64,000 bases of DNA, from the NCBI GenBank assembly GCA_001051155.2, contig JYIP02000010.1:434001-498000 (forward strand). Reading direction: 5' to 3'. Of the stretch, positions 24,162 to 33,662 are shown in pieces. A program made the translations under genes and the position numbers. The stretch comes from Chrysoporthe austroafricana (lineage: Eukaryota > Ascomycota > Sordariomycetes > Diaporthales > Cryphonectriaceae). Under the pieces are notes generated by a model. It was given only the letters and a program-made list of their open reading frames with translations. It did no database searches and had not been told where the DNA came from. The first letter of the stretch is position 1. Each line of letters opens with the position of its first letter.

Positions 24162-24921
24162 ATGGCTGCACTGCTACTCCACGACATCAACTTCCCTGAA
24201 CTGCGAGACAACCGCCAGGAGGGGTATGACTTGAGGTTCGCAGAAGCCAATGGTGACGGCGCAATCATCCCAGGCATCATCGACGTCGCTTATCTCTTCA
24301 GAAGCGCCACGTACCGTGGTCTTCCCGATCTCTCCGAGCCCGAAGTCCCTCTCCAGCTTGCCAACGGCGCAGACATCGTTGCGACGGTCCTCTACCAGTA
24401 TCGGCCCAGCGTCCTCCGCCGATTCCTTCAATGTCCCGATGATATCAATTTCACCTACGTGCACCACTGGGGGCTCGCAGCAGGATTGGCGGACGCTCCG
24501 TCAGACCCCCGACCGTTTGTGATCACACGCAGCAGAAACAGTGTTGAGGTTCGTGCAGACACGCATATAGACTTCGAATCCACCAGGCAGCCTGACACAG
24601 AATCTTCTAGACCTTGCTGACCTTTGACGCCAGATTGGCTTCCGTAAGAGCTATGCCAATGGTGAGCCGTCCCCATGCTGGGAAGAGCTTGTCCGCTACA
24701 CTATTTTGCCATCCGGCGCGTGGCGCCCGGCCTATTGCCGTTTCCCTGGTAGTGACCCCGATAAGCCTTATACCAAGTCCATGACCGACCGCGAGGGCTC
24801 TGAGGAGTGTCGATCGTTCGAGGACACTGCGGTGGCCGTGCTGATGCCGGCCATCTCTCAGAGGCGCTGGTGGGCTTGTGAGCGCCAGTCTGCGATCTAC
24901 GTCACCGAGTCTCTGCGGTGA
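24162..24921 (+). CDS. hypothetical protein, probably two exons
   Basis: Likely product about 224 aa, of unknown family. Exon 1 starts with ATG at 24162 and reads MAALLLHDINFPEL and onward. The second coding stretch begins at 24634 (IGFRKSYANGEPSP) after a CTGACCTTTGACGCCAG branch-acceptor sequence, and it runs to TGA at 24919-24921. Reading phase requires a donor at a codon start. GTTCGT at 24549 (85-nt intron) fits best, with GTGATC at 24519 as an alternative. The protein is acidic, with no signal peptide, membrane helix or enzyme motif that I can name. The ending RRWWACERQSAIYVTESLR is distinctive. Calling this one gene depends on the splice site, so the structure is less certain than the existence of both coding stretches. 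Confidence 0.45.
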
Positions 24922-25249
24922 AGGCAACACAAGAGTTAGGAGACCTTGCATTTTTTCCACAGCAGAGTGGTTGCTTAGTCCTATTATTGGGTGACTGCAA
25001 AGAAGCACGGCACTCTGGCCTTTCTCCTTTGGTGGTATACTCGGGGAGTAGAGCCTGAACAGAGAGTTTCACTCATTGACTGGTTGGAACCTGAGACAGT
25101 TATCCAAATTTTTCGGCTATTCCAAAGTATTTGTGAATCCATGAAATCACACATAGCACAGTCTATGCCCGGATAGACATGCGCCCAACCTCGCCACCCT
25201 CCTTCTCTCTCGCTTCGTTCTTTTCTTTTTTGTTACCCTAGTTTCTAAC

Positions 25250-26560
25250 CCTTGCTTTCCCTTTCTAATTTAAGAGGATTCGCGAAATGCAAGGCGCTAC
25301 CATTAATCCCGCACTCAGCGGCAGGGCAATGGTGGAATGCGGAAAGATGCGGTTGCATCCAATACTCCGCCTGTCTGCATCTCCTTCGCAAGCTCCGCAA
25401 AACCAGCCGCAGCTTCGCGCTTGCCAGCGGCTGACCAGTTTTACGCCGGGTGGATGGCACCGTGGAGATTTGGCATGTGCATGAACCCATTTGTGCGATC
25501 GACGGTAAGACCCGTGTCCTGCGCTAACCTTGAAGCCGAGGTCGAGCAGCAGCCGAGTCGACGGAGCAACGACGAGAGGCAAGTATGCCACCTCACAGAG
25601 CCATAAATCTATATCAACAAGATCAATTGGTGACAGGTCTTTGTACGGAGACATGTCATAGGTCGCATCGAGCTTCCTCTACAGGTTCTCGGCCTGTTTG
25701 ATCTTGTCAGGTAATACAGGGATCCACATGGAAGCTCTCGTTTGATGTCGATGAGAGCCAAGAGGGACGGAGCGTCCTCGTCCTCGAAGACTGCATAGGC
25801 ATTTTCAGCCAAGAAAATACTGCGTGCTTGATGTCCCTGGTCGCGAAGAGGTCTCGGCCACGATGACCCGCTGGGGCAATCTTGGTATTGCTCAGGAACG
25901 GTGCGTGATCAAGTTTGACGCGGGACTCTGTGGTCGAAGCGGCCATTGAAAAGATATCATAATGACCCCTTTCCTGCTCAGACAGCCTCGTGTTGGTACG
26001 ACCAGGCTCGGATAGAACGTTTTCGTCACCAGCACCAAGTGTCGCAGCTTGTTCGAAGTAGGCCTTGGCAGCGCGAAGTCTGCCGACTCTCAGTGAGTCC
26101 GACTAGCACGGGACAACAAATTGAGGTTCATTCTCGTTGACTGTTTCGAGATGTTCTCCCAGGGTATGGTAGAAGACTTGGCATCGTCAGCAGCGAGCTC
26201 GAATCGCCCCAGGTGAAGCCGGGCTTGGGACCGGTTCCGGTACAGAGTTCGGCGCAAATCATGATCGTCGTCAGCGATCACCGCCAGAGCCTCCTAGTAG
26301 AGGCTCAATGTTCCTTCCTAATCCACTTTGTTAAACGCGGTGTTGCCCTTGTTCTTAAACTGAGCTGCCATCGACGTGGCTTTCTCCTGTTGTGTCCACT
26401 TGGTCGGCACCAGGGCATCGCTTGGCTTCAGCAGCAAGAAGTCAGCCAAATCGATGATGGTACCGAAGAGGAACCAAGTTATGCTGCTGTTAAAAAAGTC
26501 CGATTGATGGGCCTCTGGTATAAGTAAGACCTCCATGATAAAAACCGATGCATTCAATAA
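25250..26560 (-). pseudogene. decayed TPR-SET domain protein gene
   Basis: Fragments of a fungal TPR plus SET (SMYD-like) protein lie in order on the reverse strand but in several frames. The first piece reads WTQQEKATSMAAQFKNKGN and onward, a TPR start, and is broken by in-frame TAG codons at 26320-26318 and 26296-26294. The same frame then continues as RRTLYRNRSQARLHLGRF, a second TPR. After a frameshift come RAAKAYFEQAATLGAGDEN and the family's linker plus SET start, RLSEQERGHYDIFSM then GRDLFATRDIKHAVF. Another shift gives AENAYAVFEDEDAPSLL, and yet another gives DLWLCEVAYLPLVVAPSTR. The core SET motifs (the GxxxNHSC region) are missing, so an internal deletion is likely. I see no way to restore one open frame with ordinary introns. 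Confidence 0.75.
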
Positions 26561-26951
26561 TTGATTCTAGAAGATTCTGGGAAAGTACTCCCGTAGACCC
26601 TGAGCAGGTCTGGATTAACCTTTGTCGGCTGTTTTAGCTCGGGGTTGGTACGGAAACCTGGTGGTTGGTACTAAACCCCAGGGTTGGTAAAATGGGTGGC
26701 TGGTAGGCAGACTGACAGGCCAGCTGACGCACTGGCTGATAGACAGGCTGGTAGGCACGTAGGCTGCGTGAACAGCTACTAGTGGCAACCTCATACAATC
26801 CCAATCTAACATGACAGGAGTTGAACATCCTGCCGATAAATGCCTCTATTGCAGCTCGATGCGGTGAACTTTGACTTCGGCCGGAAAGCTGTCCTTGTAT
26901 CGGCCACGTTCCTCGCAAAACGAGTTCAACATACGTACATACTCGTCAGCC
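26561..26951. other. divergent spacer upstream of the FAD monooxygenase
   Basis: About 390 bp with a short, irregular GGTTGGTA/GGCTGGTA-like repetitive patch at about 26640-26760. It contains no gene and would hold the promoter of the FAD monooxygenase. Confidence 0.4.
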
Positions 26952-28207
26952 ATGACACAACCAACCCCAGTTGAGCCCCCCATTCTAATAATCGGTGCCG
27001 GCGTCGCCGGACTCACGCTTGCACAAGGATTACGACTTCGTTCCGTTCCCTTCCGCATTTTCGAGCGCCATGCACGATCGCACATCAAGCAGGGCCACCG
27101 TTTCCGCATCTCGAGAGACGGTCAGGCCGCCCTCAACAGTGTCCTGTCGTCGCAACTCCAGGACCTGTTTCGACGCACCGCAGCTGAGAGATACTACTTC
27201 GCGCCACGATATGTAGACGCCCGGAAGCTCGACTTTGCTAGGCTTGAGCTGTGGACCCCGCGGACTCGATGCCCCTGGACAGGACCTGGCTCCGTATGCT
27301 CGCTTCTCTCGAACTCCAGGATGCAATCAGCTACGAAAAGGAGTTCGACTCCTACGACATCGTGGAAGGACTGGTTCAGGTCAGGTTCACGGATGGCTCG
27401 GTCGCACGTGGGCAGCTCCTTGTTGGCGCAGATGGGATCAAAAGCCGCGTGCGAAAACAGCTCCAGCCAGATCGCAAGCTGCTGGATTTAGAGCGCTGGG
27501 TCATGTGGGGTCGAACGCCAATGACGGATGATTTGAAAAGGGGACTTGGAACGCTAGATTTGTTGAGTTGGTGCATGTGCCTGGACCACGAGTCTAATGT
27601 ACAGACAGTTGTCGAGCCGATGACGTGGTCGAAGAGCGTCCGCCTCGATTCGGAAGCCAAGCTGCCAAATTTTCCCGACTACGTATACTGGGTTGTTTGC
27701 ACGGCATCGTCGCAATACGCAGAGCACTTGCCGAAGACGATGCGGGAGAAGAAACTGTACCTGGTGCGAGTGTCCGAGACTTGGCATCCTGCTCTGAAGC
27801 ATCTGCTTGATTCCGCTACGCATGAATTATCCGCCTGCGTTCCCATTCTGTCGAGCAAGCCAGATATTGAGATTTGCTCTGCTGGTCAGGCTAAAAGAGT
27901 CACGCTGATCGGCGATGCAGCACACCCAATGAGCCCCATGGGTGGCTCCGGTGCAGATATGGCCATTCGAAACGCAGCAGACTTGGCACGGACGCTTGCT
28001 GAAGAAGGCATTATGGAGAGTAGTATTATGAATTTCGAGGTGAGGATGGAAGCGAGGGCAAAGGAGAAGATTGAGCATTCGTTCAGAGGTGGACAAAAGT
28101 TCTGGCGCGGGAAGGAATGGACTGAGTACAGTGAAGTAGCAGACCTCTGCCTCTCTCACTATCAGTACGAGACCTCAGCTGAGCCAGCCCGTCCAAAATA
28201 TTCTTGA
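26952..28207 (+). CDS. FAD-dependent monooxygenase (PHBH-like), apparently frameshifted
   Basis: A group A flavoprotein monooxygenase of about 418 aa if read through one shift. The first segment, from ATG at 26952, contains the dinucleotide-binding motif ILIIGAGVAGLTLAQGL near residue 11, followed by FRIFERHAR. The second, from about 27251 in another frame, has MPLDRTWLRML, then VGADGIKSRVR, and the FAD ribityl motif LIGDAAHPMSPMGGSGADMA. The stop is at 28207. The reading frame changes between about 27235 and 27250, with no intron of usable size there (the GT-AG spans are under 40 nt). A one-base indel, real or from sequencing, is the simplest reading. Everything else looks intact, so the gene may be a young pseudogene. 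No biosynthetic partner is adjacent. Confidence 0.7.
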
Positions 28208-29809
28208 ATCCATGGCCAATGGCTCCACTGGATACGGCTTAATACAGTTGTGAGACCGCAAGTCCTGGAAGATTTTAAACAGCCGGTTTGCTATGTTACG
28301 TCTAATAGGACTTGCTGGACGGCTGTATTCCCTATCAAGCTCGGTATGCAACCTATTAGCCTTATATGCCATTATAAATTCAGCATTAACTGCTTTACGG
28401 GTCTTCCACTAATTACTATCAGCCTCGATATTGCAGCCTTCCCACCAAACATGTATTGTATTGACGAAAGTTTTTTTCAATCAGTATCAAGATGATATTT
28501 GAGAAACTGTATCAGGAATAAGAACAGTAGAATGTAAAGTAGAGATGTCGTCCTTGCTTACAACAGGAGCAAACAGTTTTTTTTTTTTTGTCAGTCTTGC
28601 CCCCAAAAGCGAGATGGAGGAGTATGTGGGTAACGCTTTGGGGGCTGCCGGAAAGGATCTCCGGGAAAGGTAAGAGTGGTACACCCAGGGTCTTGTGTGA
28701 TTAGCAGGTCCTGCAGCGAAATCCTATACTTTAGCAGTCAACCTACCCCTTTTCTCCTTGAGACCGGGTGGTCGATGCTCTTGTCGTGTACCCTCAGGTG
28801 TTCCCAGCTGATCCTGCCGTGCTTGCCTTCACAGAGCCTGAGCTCGACTCTGCTGGCCTCTCCTCGATGCGCAGCAATAACTCTGCCCCCATCTCACCCA
28901 TCTCTACATCTAAATTGCTGAAACTGTCGTCGTCGTCGCTATTGTTATTGCCGCAGCTGGCCTTCTCTCCCTCCTCGCCGAGCCCTTTCTCCCAGCTGTT
29001 GCTGCCAGCCTCGATTTCGGCAGAGAAAAGGACAGATATATCGGTGCTTTTAGCATGTAGCGTTCTAGGTTCTGGACAAAACATCAGCTCAGAGACGACC
29101 TCAATAACAAATACCATGCTAGCGGAAAGCTCCGCTTTTGACAGCTAGTTATTACGCGTCTCGTGAGTATGCCGCTAGCTTGTCATCTGAAATGTGGAGG
29201 AAATGGGTCCATAAATTTTGGACCCAGTACTCTTTCAGACGTGCCAATCCAAGGCTTCTCTTGTCCTGCCGATAACTTGGGCCAGAAATCCCGATCTGCA
29301 ATATCCCATATATCTTGCTTAGCCATCGGGAAGTGTTTGAACTCACTAAAAGTCAGAGGCAGGGAATACTGCAGACGGATACATAGGTAAAATGACGATG
29401 AAGCGAGGCACCGGCCCGCCGTAGGTCCCGCCTATGAGGACGGAACTTGCCCTCATAAGTGGGGCGCGGTTGAGGAGTGGAGTCTAGGTTCGATAGAGTG
29501 TGGCCTGTACGCGCAATCCGAAGAGGCTTGAATCGACGTCGTCATGCAATCGACGATCCCTCGTCCCGAAAAAGAAGGATGTCGCGTGCCCTGTGCTGAT
29601 ACAGATCAACGTTCGTATTCCCTGCTCCGCGCATGGTCCTTCCACTGGAATCTCACTACCTCACCATCGGACGTTCCCCCCTGCCTACGTACTACTATCT
29701 TCCTAAGCCTGCCTTTGCCTTTGCCGTTATATGAGCATGTGTGTACATGTAGAGTAGGATTGCGACATAGAGGGGCGCTATGAGAACCCATATCTAGTCT
29801 CAGAATATC
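28208..29809. other. large intergenic region, no gene supported
   Basis: About 1.6 kb. The longest frame (28768-29148, plus, without an ATG start) is Ser/Leu/Pro-rich low-complexity sequence mirrored on the other strand, and I reject it. A T run lies near 28579-28590. The right end is the promoter region of the Stealth-family gene. Confidence 0.5.
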
Positions 29810-29959
29810 ATGCAGACCATTCTCCTTTTCGACGGACGACCCCAGTGTCCTTTGTTCTTTGACAATTTTATCGCAGGGTTATTACACAACCAACTCTCCG
29901 ACTCATTAAACGACGTATTTCGCTCGCGAGCAGCCTGTAAGATCAGCAAGTTCCTCCCA

Positions 29960-32578
29960 ATGGAATCCGAACACCCACGGTTGTCAGATGAGGAGAGCGG
30001 TGTAATTTGCACCCCATTGCTGCAAAACGCAGGGCCTTCCTGGTCAGAGAGCGAGACAAACCCGCACAGTCCTCACCACCACTGGCAAGACGCGGATGAA
30101 AAGTCGAATGAGCCGTACTACGATGACGATACATTCATTACAATAACGGACTCGATGGAGCAAGTGAGCCTTGCATCGCCAGGAAAGAAACAATGGTCGA
30201 AATTTTGCTCAGCCTGGATCTTGTCAAGACGGCGGATACTGCGTGTTGCCGTACGGCCAGTTGTGATCTTGATGCTGTTCGTACTTTCGGCTGTCCAGGT
30301 CACCTGGATCATGCCGGACTCGTCCTGGGCGGTGTTCGGTCAGGTTACCACACTGGCACGTCCTGGAGAAGCCACTTTGATTATAGGAACGATGCCGGGG
30401 CTTCCAGAAACGAGCTTCTTGAAGAGCGGCGATCTGTCCAGGATTACAAAAGACAACCAGCGACCCCGTCGGCCAACGCCCATCAACTCTCATCTAGAGT
30501 TCTTGCGAAATAAAGGGAAATATCTGGAGGCCTGGGTCGCACGGGGGGAAGTTCTGGAGGGCATGGACTTGGGAGAATACGACCATATTGATGGGCTCTG
30601 GTCCTGGTAAGCTTCAGTGCTCCATGTGTTCTAACAAGCCTACGCTTCTCGACTCCACTCAGTGGTCTCCTGACACATTCTTAGGGTGAACGGTAGCGAC
30701 CCACGCCATGCAGCAGCTCGTCAATTCTTCTCGGATGACCCATCTACGCCGAAGTTGTTTTCCGAGTCCGACACAGCCGCGAGGTTTCGGGACAACGATG
30801 AACTACGGTACAGCCTTCGGAGCGCTACAGCAGCCCTGGGAGGCTACCTCAGGACAGTACATCTCATGTCGACCGACTTTTGGCCAACCGGCCTTCCAAG
30901 CTACCAGGAACATATCAAGGAGCTCCAACGCCTGTCCGAGGGTATCAATGTGACAGCGAGCACGACCCTTCACGGGCAAAGCGATGCATTTCATATTGAA
31001 AATGGTATGCTCAGATATGGTCAGATCCCGCAATGGCTCGATGTGGAGCACGCCGATGTGAGGCTGGGCGACCGGGCTCGGGTCATCGAGGACGAAGCTC
31101 CTGCCTTTCGCATGCATCACGACTGGAATCTCTTCTCGGAATTACGGAACGTCGATTCGGACACTCAGGAACTGCCCGATGGTCTGAACCAGGAAGAGAT
31201 GCTCCGGTACAAGCTCGACGTCCTGCCAACGTTCAACAGCGGGGCGATGGAGGCGTCTCTGGGTACCAGTGTCACTGACCTGGCCGAAGCCTTCTTCTAC
31301 AGTAACGATGACTTCTTCTTTGGGTGCAACCTAACTACTGCCGACTTCTCCTCCCCATTGTACGGGCCAGTCTACCATATTGATCATACTCTTCCCCTGT
31401 TGGCCCAAGAGTCTCCTGAAGATGGACTTGGAGAGCACGCTAGCCTCTCCTTCACTACATGGCTGCTGGGAGAGCGGTTCGGTCATCGTGACCGGTATTA
31501 CATCAAGCATATCCAAAAGACGCAACTACGACCTCTGATCATGGAATCTCAGATGATGTGGGGTTACGAGTTCGGACGGACTGCCCATCAGCGCTTCCGG
31601 GGCTCCGGAAAAACAGTCAACACCCACTTGCTGTCGTACAATTTCAATATCGAGAGACACCGTGAGGCACTCCTGTGGTCGTACCTTGTAGCGAGGCTAG
31701 ACAAGGATGGCGATGGCTGGTACAGCGATGAGGAGCTCGAGGATGCCTGGGTGGATCTCGGCTTCAGCGCCGACAAGATATGGGACCAGGAGCCCGGGGT
31801 CGTACCCTTACCTTCTAGGGATACTGTCCTGGACGTCAACGTCAACAGGAATCTCGAAAAGGCTCGGTTCTCGCCCCCGCAAAAGACCAAGCTGCTCACT
31901 TCCAGTCATGATGGGTACTCCTTGGTCATCCTTGAGGCCATGGAACAGAATGCGCTGCCAGTGGACAAGGTCTGGCCTGAGTACTACAAGCGCGCTGCCA
32001 CACTTGACTGGACCAAGTGTTGGAGCGCTGCGATCGGCCATCAGCCCGTGGCTCTCTTCAAGCACATGTCTTTTGAGCAACCTCGCTGTGGAGACTACCT
32101 CATCACCCTGCTAGTCGCTCGAAGCGGCCTGAGAGGCCTTTCCGCATTCCTTCCCGCAGCGGACACCACCTTCCCACGCGTTTCAAACCTGGTCGACAAG
32201 TCGGAGACCACACCTCACCTACCGCTCGATGACCGCTGGCAAGACGCTGACTTCTCTATGGAGGCCGTGGCTTGCCACACGGGCTGGTCTGGCCTTTCCC
32301 GCCGCGTCTTCGCGATGCTTCTCATTCAGCGCTACTCTTACTCCATTGGCTACTCTCCCGAGAGTTTTCAAATGATAAAGGGGACGAGTTCCGCCGAGGT
32401 ATCATTAGGAAAGGTGGAGAAAGGTGGTGGCCGCAATGGATATGCATTCATAGGCCTTAACGATGACATGGAGGGCTCAAAGGAAAAGATCGACCAGACG
32501 GTGCAAATGATTAAAGATTGGATGGAAAATACTTGGCCGGCGGAGAAGTTCAAGCTGCCGTATGAACGATCGCCGTAA
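29960..32578 (+). CDS. Stealth-family glycosylphosphotransferase (XPT1-like)
   Basis: About 846 aa from two exons, ending at 30606 and resuming at 30685. The 78-nt intron has a GTAAGC donor and TTAG acceptor, and the junction yields the Stealth CR1 motif WSWVNGSDP. CR2 is RFRDNDELRYSLRS, the CR3-like segment is LPTFNSGAMEASLG, and CR4 is FYSNDDFFFGC. A single transmembrane helix (VVILMLFVLSAVQVTWIM) with a cytoplasmic N-tail implies a type II Golgi protein. An EF-hand-like loop, DKDGDGWYSDEE, follows near the middle, as in other eukaryotic Stealth proteins. The family transfers sugar-1-phosphate to glycans; the Cryptococcus xylosylphosphotransferase and animal GlcNAc-phosphotransferase are named members. 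The donor sugar here is unknown. An in-frame ATG at 29810 would add 50 residues; I prefer 29960. The stop overlaps a GTAAGT. Confidence 0.85.
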
Positions 32579-32924
32579 GTCAACGTTATGGATGAGACAG
32601 TTATGGATGGATGATTTTGCTATTTCTTCCGATTTGGAGTTGTGATACCCAGAGAATATAATTGCTAGCTATTACTGGCGCATAGGGATTGAGCTGCTGT
32701 AACAATTGACCGAGGACGAGGTTCCTTTCGGGGACCAGCTTAAGATGCCTAGGGCCCCGAAGCAGTCTCTGACTGAGCTAACCGACACCGTCATCGCAAG
32801 GCACGTTAGGAACGTGCAGGTGCCTGAGCCGTTGGCCAGGGAGTACAGGACCAAGAGCGGCCTTATCACGCCCGGGCGGAAGATGTCCGAGGTAAACCTT
32901 AGTGCCAGCACCAGCACCACTCGC
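32579..32924. other. intergenic with an unassigned GC-rich open frame
   Basis: Between the Stealth gene and the AAA-ATPase relic. A plus-strand frame at about 32706-32999 has no ATG start and includes PRAPKQSLTELTDTVIARH and PLAREYRTKSGLITPGRK. It reads like protein but matches no family I know. Its composition differs abruptly from the relic beside it, so it may be an inserted fragment. Confidence 0.3.
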
Positions 32925-33330
32925 ACCGGCCGGAACCTGACCCTCAAATACCTTTACTTTATTGCAGAGCGCCTGATCGTTATTTGCATGCTCTGCTAGT
33001 ACTTTAATCTCGTCGTGATAGAAGAACAGTTCAGAGAACGGGCTCCACAGCTTGATAGGAAAGGATCGAAGATCGGTCTCCTTGTAGGAGTTGATAGCGA
33101 TCTTCCGGAATGCCTTGCATAGAGCCTCCGACTGTATCTCTAGCTCGACGCGGATAAAGACTGAAATCTTCCCTTGTTATTTCCACGTTCGAGAGAGGAC
33201 AACTGTATGATCTTCGTAAGTTAGTGGCTTCTTGACGGCGGTTTTTGTCTTGGGCAGAAAGCGGTCGGTTGAGATGATTTCCACCTCTCGGCTATCGTCA
33301 AAGTAGGCAACTTTTCTGTGAATTGAGCCA
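32925..33330 (-). pseudogene. relic of an AAA-ATPase gene (DUF7025-type N-terminal region)
   Basis: The reverse strand reads, in one frame, YFDDSREVEIISTDRFLPK, LTYEDHTVVLSRTWK, a TAA stop at 33179-33177, then VFIRVELEIQSEALCKAFRKI, SYKETDLRSFPIKLWSPF and ELFFYHDEIKVLAEH. This is the conserved segment (DUF7025) that precedes the ATPase core in many fungal AAA proteins. The AAA core (Walker A and B) is absent, and similarity stops at about 32925 where unrelated GC-rich sequence begins. The in-frame stop and truncation on both sides mark it as a gene remnant. Confidence 0.65.
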
Positions 33331-33662
33331 TCCAATCATGTTTGTATAAAATGGAAGCTGGTGCCTTTTCTCTGCAGGTTTTTTACATTGCCACTGTGTA
33401 GCGTGATGTGTTGGCGAGCGAGCTATCCAAATATAGGCGAATAAGGCTGAACTCGATACATGCTTTCTTATGTTTTTGCACTGCCACTTTGTACACTTAA
33501 AGTGGTTTTAAGGTGATATAGAACAACACTAAATGCTTCACCACTGAGGTCTCATACTGAGGAGTGATCATTGCTCGTGCATCCTCGATTTTATTACTGC
33601 CCTGCAGATTACCCGCGCACTCTCTCTGCATGCAAGTAACAAAATGCTCCGCATTCCTGCTC
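33331..33662. other. spacer, no gene seen
   Basis: About 330 bp, AT-rich, downstream of the ankyrin-protease gene stop. It may contain more decayed flank of the AAA-ATPase relic, but I can read no further motif. Confidence 0.4.

Noticed and set aside
28768..29148. 126-aa plus-strand open frame
   Set aside because: Low-complexity Ser/Leu/Pro sequence with a mirrored frame on the other strand, no ATG at the start of the frame, no motif and no splice-linked partner.
32672..32947. 91-aa reverse open frame overlapping the GC-rich forward frame
   Set aside because: Hydrophobic shadow without motif; neither frame can be tied to the AAA relic, so only the forward one is mentioned as unassigned.
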